Shown piece by piece: positions 1 to 7,103 of a stretch of DNA of 22,562 nucleotides. A program made the translations under genes and the position numbers. The notes below the pieces were generated by a model that saw only the letters and a list, made by a program, of their open reading frames with translations, was not told the origin of the DNA and made no database searches. The stretch is from NCBI GenBank assembly GCA_002347085.1, contig DDWW01000058.1:1-22562 (forward strand). Reading direction: 5' to 3'. Position 1 is the first letter of the stretch, and the number at the start of each line of letters is the position of its first letter. This DNA is from Desulfobulbaceae bacterium UBA2276. GTDB lineage: Bacteria > Desulfobacterota > Desulfobulbia > Desulfobulbales > Desulfocapsaceae.

Positions 1-461
1 CAGGTCGTGAGGCACTGTCTCTGCAACTTGAGACCTTGCCGCTGGTGAAACAGCTTTTGAAAATTCAACGGCGCAATGCAGTAATTACCTTGAATATTGC
101 GGGAGACTCTCCCCGGCATGTTCTGATTAAAGAGTTACAGACGGATCCAGTGCGTGACACCTTGATTCATGCTGATTTCTTTGAGATCCTTCTTGACCAG
201 GCCCGGCAATTTACCGTAGATCTGGTAGTGACTGGTGCGGCTAAAGGTGTTGATCTTGGCGGGATCATGGAGGTTGTTTCCCGTAAAGTGGTGGTGGAGG
301 GAAATCCCCTTGATATCCCTGATACGCTTGAGGTGGACGTGGCTGATCTGGCCATTGGCGATAGTTTCTCGGTCAGTGCTCTGGCACTCCCTGACAATGT
401 CAAGATGATCACCTCCGCTGATGCTGTCTGTGTAACAATTACGGCACCGATTACAGCTTGA
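1..461 (+). CDS. rplY: 50S ribosomal protein L25/CTC family, 5'-truncated
   Basis: This is the 3' part of a bacterial L25/CTC ribosomal protein gene. The reading frame is open from base 3 and no start lies in the window. The visible part has the L25 core (N-terminal half), which binds 5S rRNA, including a stretch ending in DPVRDTLIHADFF, which is typical of the family. It is followed by the C-terminal beta domain of the longer CTC form (KGVDLGGIMEVV ... VSALALPDNVKM). About 152 residues are present of the roughly 190-220 expected. It is followed at once by a strong terminator. A TTG at 36 could be mistaken for a start, but the homology clearly continues upstream of it. Confidence 0.93.
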   Translation, partial: GREALSLQLETLPLVKQLLKIQRRNAVITLNIAGDSPRHVLIKELQTDPVRDTLIHADFFEILLDQARQFTVDLVVTGAAKGVDLGGIMEVVSRKVVVEGNPLDIPDTLEVDVADLAIGDSFSVSALALPDNVKMITSADAVCVTITAPITA

Positions 462-490
462 TCTGGTCCACCCTGTTTTTACTGTTTCTG

Positions 491-524
491 TCCGGAAAGA
501 GCCATGGCTCTTTCCGGATTTTTT
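491..524 (+). terminator. Intrinsic terminator after rplY
   Basis: A perfect 28-bp palindrome (491-518, arms beginning TCCGGAAAGAGCC) is followed by six T residues (519-524). It sits 29 bp after the rplY stop. It should end the rplY transcript or leave only read-through into pth. Confidence 0.85.
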
Positions 525-568
525 ATTTGCTGGGCATCTAATGTCTGTGATGTCTGTGACGTGACGGG

Positions 569-1162
569 ATGAGTGAAGATATGTTTTTAGTGGTTGGCTT
601 AGGAAATCCCGGTAGTGAATATGCGTCAACGCGCCATAACGCCGGATTTATGGTTGTTGATGAACTTGCCCGAAGATTTGGGGTTGCTGTTGATCGTGAG
701 AAATGGCAGGCCTATTCGGGCCAGCTCTCTTTGTGGGGAAATAAGATTTGTCTGCTGAAGCCGGATACGTATATGAATCTGAGTGGTAAGGCAGTGGCTC
801 GATATGTCGATTTTTATAAGGCCCAACCTGAGCAGATTCTGGTGGTGCATGATGATCTTGATATGGCCCCCGGCCGGGTGAAACTGGTTGCGGGCGGTGG
901 GGCGGGAGGTCATAATGGTATCCGCTCATTAGTTGAGTATTTAGGGACAAAGGATTTCCTTCGGTTAAAGTTGGGGATTGGCCGTCCTGGACAAGGTGGT
1001 ACTTATGCTGGGATACCGGTAGAGAAATATGTGCTGGCCCCTTTCTCGTCTGATGAAAAAATAGCCCTGGAGCAGGGGATGGACCTCATTGAAAAAGGTT
1101 TGGAGTATCTGGTGTGTGATGGTCTGGCCAAGGCTATGAACCTGTTAAATACCAGAAAGTAG
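569..1162 (+). CDS. pth: Peptidyl-tRNA hydrolase
   Basis: This cytosolic enzyme cleaves the ester bond of peptidyl-tRNAs that drop off the ribosome and so recycles tRNA. The 197-residue product has the family pattern: VGLGNPG near residues 9-15 with N13, TRHNAGF with the catalytic His23, YMNLSG with N70, the HDDLD block with D96, and GGGAGGHNG with N116 (numbering by eye). Its length is normal. The start is not certain: ATG at 569 gives MSEDMFLVVG, while ATG at 581 would give MFLVVGLGNPG and fits the family equally well; neither has a strong Shine-Dalgarno. rplY next to pth is a common bacterial arrangement. A tandem 9-bp duplication and a seven-codon mini-ORF lie just before the start. Confidence 0.95.
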   Translation: MSEDMFLVVGLGNPGSEYASTRHNAGFMVVDELARRFGVAVDREKWQAYSGQLSLWGNKICLLKPDTYMNLSGKAVARYVDFYKAQPEQILVVHDDLDMAPGRVKLVAGGGAGGHNGIRSLVEYLGTKDFLRLKLGIGRPGQGGTYAGIPVEKYVLAPFSSDEKIALEQGMDLIEKGLEYLVCDGLAKAMNLLNTRK

Positions 1163-1244
1163 TGGATGATCCCGGCCGCTTTTGAAAAAGCCCTATTTTT
1201 GAAGAGCTAAATAATGAAAGATATGTTATTGATAGAGCATAACT

Positions 1245-1310
1245 TTTAGGGACTATAAAGAAATAAGCATTCCATTTTTGTCTGATTTTTTATGGCCCCT
1301 TATACCGTTA
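1245..1310. repeat. Intergenic inverted-repeat element, copy A
   Basis: This is an AT-rich imperfect palindrome upstream of carD. The left half begins TTTAGGGAC and contains GAAATAA (1260-1266). The right half, TGGCCCCTTATACCGTTA (1293-1310), read in reverse complement, resembles the left half (TAAC ... AGGGGCCATAAAAAAT). With the preceding TAAC (1240-1243) the outer tips are TAAC/GTTA. The same layout recurs between cheA and cheW (18232-18301). The left half also recurs before rho and before murA. Its function is unknown. Confidence 0.55.
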
Positions 1311-1380
1311 CTGTACTGCAATGTTACAGGTATTTTGTGACAACGGCTTAGAGAATTTTCATCTTGATCAGGAGGGTATA

Positions 1381-1860
1381 GTGTTTATTGCAGGCGATAT
1401 GGCCGTTTATCCGGCCCATGGCGTAGGGGTGATTGAGTCCATTGAGACTCAGACGGTTGCAGGCATGGATCATTCATTTTATGTGATGAAAATCATTGAG
1501 AATGATATGAAGATCATGATTCCTACCAGAAACAGCGTCAACGTAGGGCTGCGAGCTATTATTGACAAGAATGAGGTGGAAAAGGTCATGGGGATCCTGC
1601 GGGAGAGGAATATAGCGATCAGTACCCAGACTTGGAACCGTCGTTATCGTGATTACATGGAAAAAATCAAGACCGGCTCTATCTTTGAAGTTGCGATTGT
1701 CCTCCGTGATCTGTTTCTGCTCAGCGTTGATAAAGAGCTTTCCTATGGCGAGAGAAAGATGATGGATACCGCCAAGAATCTCATCGTCAAAGAGATTTCC
1801 TTGGCCCGGAATATGGATGAGGTCAAGACTGCAGATCAGATTGAGAGGATGTTCTCCTGA
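1381..1860 (+). CDS. carD: CarD/CdnL-family transcriptional regulator
   Basis: This is a 159-residue CarD_CdnL_TRCF family protein. Members bind the RNA polymerase beta subunit through an N-terminal Tudor-like domain and stabilise open promoter complexes through a C-terminal helical DNA-binding domain. The N-terminus GDMAVYPAHGVGVIESIE is the classic CarD signature. The C-terminal part, with WNRRYRDYMEKI, LRDLFLL and SYGERKMMDTAKNLI, matches the helical domain. GTG at 1381 is chosen because AGGAGG (1370-1375) sits 5 bp before it and the family starts here. An in-frame ATG at 1321 would add 20 unrelated residues. Inverted-repeat copy A lies upstream. Regulation is otherwise not visible. Confidence 0.93.
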   Translation: MFIAGDMAVYPAHGVGVIESIETQTVAGMDHSFYVMKIIENDMKIMIPTRNSVNVGLRAIIDKNEVEKVMGILRERNIAISTQTWNRRYRDYMEKIKTGSIFEVAIVLRDLFLLSVDKELSYGERKMMDTAKNLIVKEISLARNMDEVKTADQIERMFS

Positions 1861-1991
1861 ATCCTGATTGTTACGTAAGTGGTCTGGATGTATCGTACGA
1901 CTGTTATATCGGTGTTGTGTTTGCGTATGTATTTTCTGCTCTCTCGGTCTGAACCTTTTTTTGCCATAACGTTTTTGCATGGCTGTCAGTC

Positions 1992-2981
1992 ATGAATCAT
2001 AGTCGTTGTGAGCCCTCTGTCGCGCCTTCTTCCTCCGGGCACCGTTTTATTTTTCATGTGACTGCCGAACTAACCGGTTGTCGTTTAGATCATTTTTTGG
2101 TGCGGGTTATCCCTGGGGCTTCCCGATCGGTTCTCGCGGAATCGGTGCGGGTCGGTTTAATCCTGGTAGATGGCCGGCAACGGAAGAGCAGTTATTGTTT
2201 AAAGGTGGAAGAGTGTGTTGCCGGAACTCTGTCTGTCGCTCCGGCAATGGATCTATTGCCGGAGCAAATACCCTTCGAGATCCTTTTTGAGGATCTACAT
2301 CTCTTGGTTCTCTCCAAGCCCCCGGGACTGGTAGTGCATCCTGGTAGTGGTAATCAGACCGGAACCTTGGTGAATGGCTTGCTATATCATTGCCAGGCTA
2401 TTGCCGGGGTTGGTGGTGATGCCGCACGTCCCGGGATTGTGCATCGTCTTGATAAAGACACCTCCGGCCTTATGGTCGTAGCCAAAGAGGAGGGGACGCA
2501 TCGAAGGCTGGTCGATGCCTTTAAGACCAGAATGGTGAACAAGCACTATCTGGCCTTGCTGCATGGGATCCTGGAACAGAAAGCCGGCCGGATCGTGGCC
2601 CCGATAGGTCGCCATCCGGTACATCGTCAGAAAATGGCAATACTGGAGAACGGGAGATTTGCCGTTACCAACTGGCAAGTGGTTCAGGAGTTTTCGGCGG
2701 GCTTTAGCCTGGTGCGACTTCATATCGAGACTGGTCGTACTCATCAGATTCGGGTACACATGGCTTCCCTTGGGCACCCTGTTGCTGGTGATACGCTTTA
2801 TAGCGGGGGCCGAGGGAAAAGAAAATTCCCCCGGCAAATGCTGCATTCCGCGCAATTGGGTTTTGTCCATCCGGTGACCGGAGAAGACCTGGCGTTTTCT
2901 GCCCCTTTGTGGTCAGATTTTGCCTTGATCCTTGATCAACTTGTTACCGAGAGTCAACAGGAGAGGCGGCGGCGATTGTGA
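1992..2981 (+). CDS. rluD: RluA/RluD-family rRNA pseudouridine synthase
   Basis: The protein converts specific uridines in large-subunit rRNA to pseudouridine; assignment to RluD rather than a close paralogue is by overall architecture. It has 329 residues. An S4 RNA-binding domain spans roughly residues 25-80 (starting LTGCRLDHFLVRVIPGASRS). The catalytic domain follows with LSKPPGLVVHPG, then HRLDKDTSGLMVVAK with the catalytic Asp154, and GRTHQIRVHMASLGHPVAGD. No convincing Shine-Dalgarno precedes ATG 1992; GTG 2058 is an alternative start. The 3' end overlaps the coaE start by 4 bp (GTGA), so the two are probably translationally coupled. Confidence 0.88.
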   Translation: MNHSRCEPSVAPSSSGHRFIFHVTAELTGCRLDHFLVRVIPGASRSVLAESVRVGLILVDGRQRKSSYCLKVEECVAGTLSVAPAMDLLPEQIPFEILFEDLHLLVLSKPPGLVVHPGSGNQTGTLVNGLLYHCQAIAGVGGDAARPGIVHRLDKDTSGLMVVAKEEGTHRRLVDAFKTRMVNKHYLALLHGILEQKAGRIVAPIGRHPVHRQKMAILENGRFAVTNWQVVQEFSAGFSLVRLHIETGRTHQIRVHMASLGHPVAGDTLYSGGRGKRKFPRQMLHSAQLGFVHPVTGEDLAFSAPLWSDFALILDQLVTESQQERRRRL

Positions 2982-3577
2982 TTATCGGCGTTACTGGCGG
3001 GATGGGTGCCGGCAAGAGTCTTGTGGCTGGTCTGCTTGGGAAATTGTTGAGGCTTGAGGTGCTGGATGCGGATATCATCTGCCGCAATCTGTTGCAGCCT
3101 GATAGGCCAGGCTGGCAGGGTATTCAAGAGAAATGGGGCCCTCGGTTTTTTGATCCGGCCGGAAATATTGATAGGCCAGCCCTGCGTAACGCCCTGTTTA
3201 CTAATATTGTGGTGCGTCAGGGGGTGGAGCGAATCCTGCATCCGCTTGTGCGTCAGGAAATTATTCGCAAGGCCGTAGAAAAGAGGTCATGTCCGACCGG
3301 GATGGTGGTGGAGGTGCCCCTGCTTTTCGAGGTCGGCTGGCAGGATGATTTTGATTGGGTTGTTGTGGTCTATGCCGACCGAGAGTGCTGTCTCCAGCGC
3401 ATTATCAGACGTGACCAGGTAAGTGCGGAGAATGCCATAAAGGCTATCAGTGCCCAGATGTCTCTTGTGGAAAAGGCCTTGCTTGCCGATTCGGTGATCG
3501 AAAATTCCGGGCCTTTGGCTCTGACAATCCTACAGGTCTGTCATCTGACCCGAATTTTGCAGAGTTTTGATGCTTAG
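2978..3577 (+). CDS. coaE: Dephospho-CoA kinase
   Basis: This cytosolic enzyme phosphorylates the 3'-hydroxyl of dephospho-CoA, the last step of coenzyme A synthesis. The 199-residue protein begins MIIGVTGGMGAGKS, a P-loop at residues 7-14, followed by DADIICRNLL, a DPAGNIDRPALRNALF segment and EVPLLFE. Each of these is diagnostic of CoaE. The start is GTG, overlapping the rluD stop as GTGA. Length is normal. No terminator is obvious downstream, and a 627-bp gene-free region follows. Confidence 0.95.
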   Translation: MIIGVTGGMGAGKSLVAGLLGKLLRLEVLDADIICRNLLQPDRPGWQGIQEKWGPRFFDPAGNIDRPALRNALFTNIVVRQGVERILHPLVRQEIIRKAVEKRSCPTGMVVEVPLLFEVGWQDDFDWVVVVYADRECCLQRIIRRDQVSAENAIKAISAQMSLVEKALLADSVIENSGPLALTILQVCHLTRILQSFDA

Positions 3578-3632
3578 CGGCGCTCCTGAATTGGTTTTTT
3601 CCTTTAAGTGGGGTTGAAAGCGACGAAAAAGG

Positions 3633-3661
3633 TTGACATGATTTTTTGAAGTTCGTATATA
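3633..3661 (+). promoter_or_regulatory. Sigma-70-type promoter for rho
   Basis: TTGACA (3633-3638), a 17-bp spacer and TATATA (3656-3661) form a near-consensus housekeeping promoter. It lies 55 bp after coaE and predicts a transcript start near 3668, giving a rho leader of about 535 nt. Confidence 0.7.
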
Positions 3662-3748
3662 TCTGAAAGTATCAGAGAGAAACTCCTGCCTTTGACCGAT
3701 CTGCTTACAATACTAACTCAACGTCCTCCCCGATGCTTACAGGTCACG

Positions 3749-3771
3749 TTTAGGGCCCGTTACGAAATAAC
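3749..3771 (+). repeat. Intergenic inverted-repeat element, partial copy C
   Basis: TTTAGGGCCCGTTA followed by C and GAAATAAC matches the left half of copy B (TTTGGGGGCCGTTA, four bases, GAAATAAC) at all but two positions outside the spacer. It also matches the spacing of copy A exactly. A right half is only doubtful (TTTTTTGGCC at 3811-3820). It lies in the rho leader. Confidence 0.45.
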
Positions 3772-4157
3772 GTGTCTCTTTATAACGGCTTTATTGCTGC
3801 ATCCTTATGGTTTTTTGGCCAGTTAGGTGGTCATGTTATTTACATACAAAGGCTTCGTGATGAGTTGCCGTGAGCAAAGATAGAGAAAAGCCATCAATAT
3901 AATTATTTCAGTGTAAGTCTTACCCCCTCTGCCATCCTGTAACTCATAAATAGTAAGAAATAAAAAAAACGACCATTTTTTTGAAAAGGGCTGATTGCTC
4001 TTTACTGTTGTGCTCGCCCAGTCTCTTGTTTGATCGTCTGATTTGTCGATTCAATAGGGAACTATTCGCATCGTGGTGAATATTCCTTCAGAGCTTGTCA
4101 AGTGCCCCCTGGATTGTGAAAACGACCTCGCGGCAAGAGACCTGCCCCCCATACTCA

Positions 4158-4186
4158 TAGTCATCATATAGTCATATTGTAGTCAT
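4158..4186. promoter_or_regulatory. Three TAGTCAT direct repeats at 11-bp period
   Basis: TAGTCAT occurs at 4158-4164, 4169-4175 and 4180-4186, with 4-bp AT-rich spacers (CATA, ATTG). The 7+4 geometry is that of direct-repeat operators for PhoB/OmpR-family response regulators; the E. coli Pho box unit is CTGTCAT. The repeats stop one base pair before the rho Shine-Dalgarno region (AAGAGGAG, 4187-4194). They could equally act in the mRNA. Confidence 0.45.
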
Positions 4187-4204
4187 AAGAGGAGAAAAGG
4201 ATTA

Positions 4205-5455
4205 ATGAATCAGGCCGAATTAAAGCGGAAGAAGATTGACGAGCTGGTAACTCTTGGTCAAAGATTGAAGATTGAGGGTGTGAGCTCCTTGAGTAAGCAG
4301 GAGCTGATCTTTGCTATTCTGCAGGCCCAGCACGATGAAGATGGCAAACTTCGTGGCGGTGGGGTGTTGGAGATTTTACCGGACGGTTTTGGCTTTCTGC
4401 GGGCCCCTGATTATAATTACCTGCCTGGTCCGGATGATATCTATGTCTCTCCATCCCAGATCAGGAGGTTGAATCTGCGGACGGGTGATACCATTGATGG
4501 ATTGGTGCGGGCGCCTAAGGAAGGGGAGCGCTATTTTGCCTTGTTGAAGGTGGAGACCGTGAACTTTGATCCCCCTGATGCGGTAAAGACCAAGACCCTG
4601 TTTGCGAATCTGACGCCGTTGCATCCCAATGAAAAATTAAATCTCGAATGGCAGCCTGACAATTATTCCATGCGGCTTATCGATATGATGTCCCCTATTG
4701 GCAAAGGCCAGCGGGGACTGATTGTGGCCCCGCCCCGGACCGGCAAGACCGTGTTGATGCAGAAGATTGCCAATTCAATTGTGAGGAATCACCCCGAGGT
4801 CTATCTGATAGTCCTGCTCATTGACGAGCGTCCTGAAGAGGTTACGGAGATGGCTCGGACGGTTCTGTCGGCTGAGGTGGTCAGCTCGACCTTTGATGAG
4901 CCCCCACAGCGTCATGTCCAGGTGGCGGAGATGGTACTGGAGAAGGCGATTCGTCTGGTGGAACATAAAAAAGATGTGGTGATTCTTTTAGATAGTATCA
5001 CGAGATTAGCCCGGGCCTATAATACGGTGACGCCTTCCAGCGGCAAGATTTTGTCAGGCGGTGTGGAGGCCAATGCCCTGCAGAAGCCGAAACGGTTTTT
5101 CGGGGCCGCCAGAAATATAGAAGAGGGGGGCAGTCTCACCATTATTGCCTCCGCCCTGGTCGAAACCGGTAGTCGGATGGACGAAGTAATCTTTGAAGAA
5201 TTTAAAGGGACCGGCAATATGGAGCTGGTGCTCGATCGTAAGATGTCTGAGAAGAGAATCTTCCCCGCTATTGATGTCAAGCGCTCCGGTACCCGGAAAG
5301 AGGACCTGCTTCTGGATCCGGAGACCCTCAATCGGATCTGGATTCTGCGTAAGCTGTTGAGTTCTATGAATCCAGCCGATGGTATCGAGTTTTTGCTGGA
5401 CAGGATGAAGCGCCATAAGACCAATAAAGAATTTTTTGAATCAATGAATGGCTGA
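4205..5455 (+). CDS. rho: Transcription termination factor Rho
   Basis: Rho is the hexameric RNA-dependent ATPase/helicase that ends transcription at C-rich unstructured RNA. The 416-residue protein has an N-terminal helical Rho_N region (about 1-45), an RNA-binding cold-shock-like domain with the RNP1-type motif DGFGFLR (60-66), a Walker A motif APPRTGKT ending at residue 182 with Lys181, IDERPEE (about 207-212) and a Walker B run VVILLD (258-263). The Q- and R-loop regions (SGGVEANALQKPKRFFGAAR, then FKGTGNMELVLDRK) are intact. There is no long insertion, so this is the short, E. coli-like form. AAGAGGAG and AAAAGG precede ATG 4205. A long leader with promoter at 3633 suggests leader-based control. 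Confidence 0.98.
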   Translation: MNQAELKRKKIDELVTLGQRLKIEGVSSLSKQELIFAILQAQHDEDGKLRGGGVLEILPDGFGFLRAPDYNYLPGPDDIYVSPSQIRRLNLRTGDTIDGLVRAPKEGERYFALLKVETVNFDPPDAVKTKTLFANLTPLHPNEKLNLEWQPDNYSMRLIDMMSPIGKGQRGLIVAPPRTGKTVLMQKIANSIVRNHPEVYLIVLLIDERPEEVTEMARTVLSAEVVSSTFDEPPQRHVQVAEMVLEKAIRLVEHKKDVVILLDSITRLARAYNTVTPSSGKILSGGVEANALQKPKRFFGAARNIEEGGSLTIIASALVETGSRMDEVIFEEFKGTGNMELVLDRKMSEKRIFPAIDVKRSGTRKEDLLLDPETLNRIWILRKLLSSMNPADGIEFLLDRMKRHKTNKEFFESMNG

Positions 5456-5528
5456 TTGCGGGTTGGTTGCTCCTCTGAGGTTGAAAGTGGAAGTTGAGTT
5501 TTATGGAGGAGAGAAATAGATTTTTTTG

Positions 5529-5556
5529 TTGAAATTTCTGTCTTTTTTATTATAAT
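5529..5556 (+). promoter_or_regulatory. Sigma-70-type promoter for rpmE
   Basis: TTGAAA (5529-5534), 16 bp, then perfect TATAAT (5551-5556). It predicts a start near 5563 and an rpmE leader of about 115 nt. The surrounding T-rich tract could also help end rho transcription, but no stable stem precedes it. Confidence 0.6.
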
Positions 5557-5678
5557 AATTTTTTTTATTTGTATCGTGTGCGGTGACGTTTCCATGGGGT
5601 GTTTCAATGGCGCACTTGAGAGAGTTATAAAATATAACCTGGACAGTCGCTTAGGTCTGTTTCGGAGGAAGAAGAACT

Positions 5679-5897
5679 ATGAAGAAAGATATCCATCCCC
5701 AATATTATACAATAAAAGCGGTATGTGCCTGTGGTAACGAAGTGGAGTTGGGTTCAGTGCAACCGGAAATGAAGGTTGAAATTTGTGCAGCCTGTCATCC
5801 ATTTTTTACCGGAAAGCAGAAGGTTCTTGATACTGCTGGTCGTATCGATAAATTCAACAAGCGTTACGCCAAGCATTTCGAAAGCAAAAAATCGTGA
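5679..5897 (+). CDS. rpmE: 50S ribosomal protein L31, zinc-binding type
   Basis: This is a 72-residue large-subunit ribosomal protein of the type A form. It has the zinc-binding cysteines C16 and C18 (CACG) and C36 and C39 (CAACHPFFTGKQ), so it is the C+ version that zinc-responsive systems replace under zinc shortage. The N-terminus MKKDIHPQYY is standard. ATG 5679 follows GGAGGAAG (5663-5670). It is transcribed alone or as a distal gene after rho, and ends with a strong terminator at 5935. The rho-rpmE-prfA-prmC order is widely conserved. Confidence 0.97.
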   Translation: MKKDIHPQYYTIKAVCACGNEVELGSVQPEMKVEICAACHPFFTGKQKVLDTAGRIDKFNKRYAKHFESKKS

Positions 5898-5934
5898 TCC
5901 TGGCGGTTTATCTGCCTCTTTCTCAGCTGACTCC

Positions 5935-5978
5935 AGTCCACAGTAATGGCTAACATTGCTGTGGACTTTTTGTTTTTT
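5935..5978 (+). terminator. Intrinsic terminator after rpmE
   Basis: A 14-bp stem (5935-5948 with 5954-5967, one T-G wobble) and loop GCTAA are followed by TTTTT-G-TTTTTT. It ends 32 bp before the prfA start. Confidence 0.88.
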
Positions 5979-6009
5979 CACGCCTCATTTATCCCACCTT
6001 GTAAATTCC

Positions 6010-7077
6010 ATGTTTGATAAGTTTGACGATCTGCCGGAAAAGCTTGCGCATCTTGAGGGACGACTTTCTGATCCATCGCTCATGAATGATCAGCAGGCCT
6101 ACCGAAAGGTGGCCAGAGAACATGCGCATCTGCTCAAGCTTCATAATCTTTATTCGCAGTATCAACAGGTTGGTATTGATATCGAGAATAATCTTCAGCT
6201 TTTGCAGGGTGATGAAGACGCAGAGATTCAGGAGCTTGCCCAGGCCGAGATCGAGGAGCTGAAGGAAAAAGAAGTCGCTCTTCAGAGTGATATCCGTCTG
6301 TTGTTGTTGCCTAAAGATCCTAACGATGAACGTAATACCTTTCTGGAGATTCGGGCCGGAACAGGTGGTGATGAGGCCGCGCTTTTCGTGGGCGATCTCT
6401 ATCGGATGTATTCCCGGTTTGCCGAGTCGCAGGGTTGGAAGATTGAGGTGATGTCCTCCAGTCCCTTGGGGACAGGGGGGCTCAAAGATATTGTTGCCTT
6501 GATCAGTGGTGAACAGGTCTATTCCAAGTTGAAGTATGAGAGTGGTACCCATCGGGTGCAGCGGGTTCCCGAGACCGAGACTCAGGGGCGTATTCACACC
6601 TCGGCAGTGACGGTTGCCATCTTGCCTGAGGCGGATGAGGTTGAGGTGGATATCAAGATGAATGAGCTGAAGTTTGATGTCTTTCGCTCGTCTGGCCCTG
6701 GTGGACAGAGCGTGAATACCACGGATTCAGCGGTGCGGGTAACCCATTTGCCAACGGGGTTGGTAGTGATCTGTCAGGATGAGAAGTCGCAACATAAGAA
6801 TAAGGCCAAGGCCTTGACCGTGTTGCGGGCCAGGTTGTTTGATCAGGTGCAGCAGGAACATCATGACAAGATCTCCCTGGATCGTAAAAAACAGGTGGGG
6901 AGTGGTGATCGCAGCGAACGTATCCGAACCTATAATTTTCCCCAGGGCCGACTGACGGATCATCGCATCAATCTTACCCTGTACCGGCTCGATTCGATTA
7001 TGGATGGCAAGCTGGACGAGGTTATTGATCCCTTGATTCATCATGATCAGGCGGAAAAGTTAAAAGAAATTGAATAG
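6010..7077 (+). CDS. prfA: Peptide chain release factor 1
   Basis: RF1 reads UAA and UAG stop codons and triggers hydrolysis of the completed peptide. The 355-residue product has the GGQ motif (SSGPGGQSVNTTDSAVR, Gln233), the target of PrmC methylation. The codon-recognition tripeptide is of the PxT class (PET, residues 187-189, within HRVQRVPETETQGRIHTSA), which marks RF1 rather than RF2 (SPF). The N-terminal domain is a long helical region. ATG 6010 is chosen because MFDKFDDLPEKLAHLEG is the normal RF1 beginning. The frame stays open back to 5956, but that would put the rpmE terminator inside the gene. No clear Shine-Dalgarno is seen. Confidence 0.96.
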   Translation: MFDKFDDLPEKLAHLEGRLSDPSLMNDQQAYRKVAREHAHLLKLHNLYSQYQQVGIDIENNLQLLQGDEDAEIQELAQAEIEELKEKEVALQSDIRLLLLPKDPNDERNTFLEIRAGTGGDEAALFVGDLYRMYSRFAESQGWKIEVMSSSPLGTGGLKDIVALISGEQVYSKLKYESGTHRVQRVPETETQGRIHTSAVTVAILPEADEVEVDIKMNELKFDVFRSSGPGGQSVNTTDSAVRVTHLPTGLVVICQDEKSQHKNKAKALTVLRARLFDQVQQEHHDKISLDRKKQVGSGDRSERIRTYNFPQGRLTDHRINLTLYRLDSIMDGKLDEVIDPLIHHDQAEKLKEIE

Positions 7078-7103
7078 ATCGTCTTGCTTGCCTCTCCTTT
7101 TTC

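Larger units (their letters stand above)
3662..4204 (+). other. Long untranslated leader of rho, with two possible leader peptides
   Basis: This gene-free stretch carries the presumed rho 5' leader. It holds a partial inverted-repeat element (3749-3771), a small hairpin CGTTA-CGAAA-TAACG at 3758-3772, a 16-codon ORF at 3833-3883 preceded closely by AGGTGG, and a 32-codon GTG-started ORF at 4073-4171 that ends inside the TAGTCAT repeats. The short ORFs have no recognisable homology and may be chance. Rho genes in several bacteria are autoregulated through long leaders, and that is a reasonable but unproven reading here. Confidence 0.45.

Noticed and set aside
1179..1200. Possible terminator after pth
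   Set aside because: Only a 5-6 bp GCTTTT/AAAAGC stem with a very small loop and a broken T-run; not convincing.
5956..6009. Upstream start for prfA
   Set aside because: It would place the rpmE terminator within the coding region and adds residues unlike any RF1.
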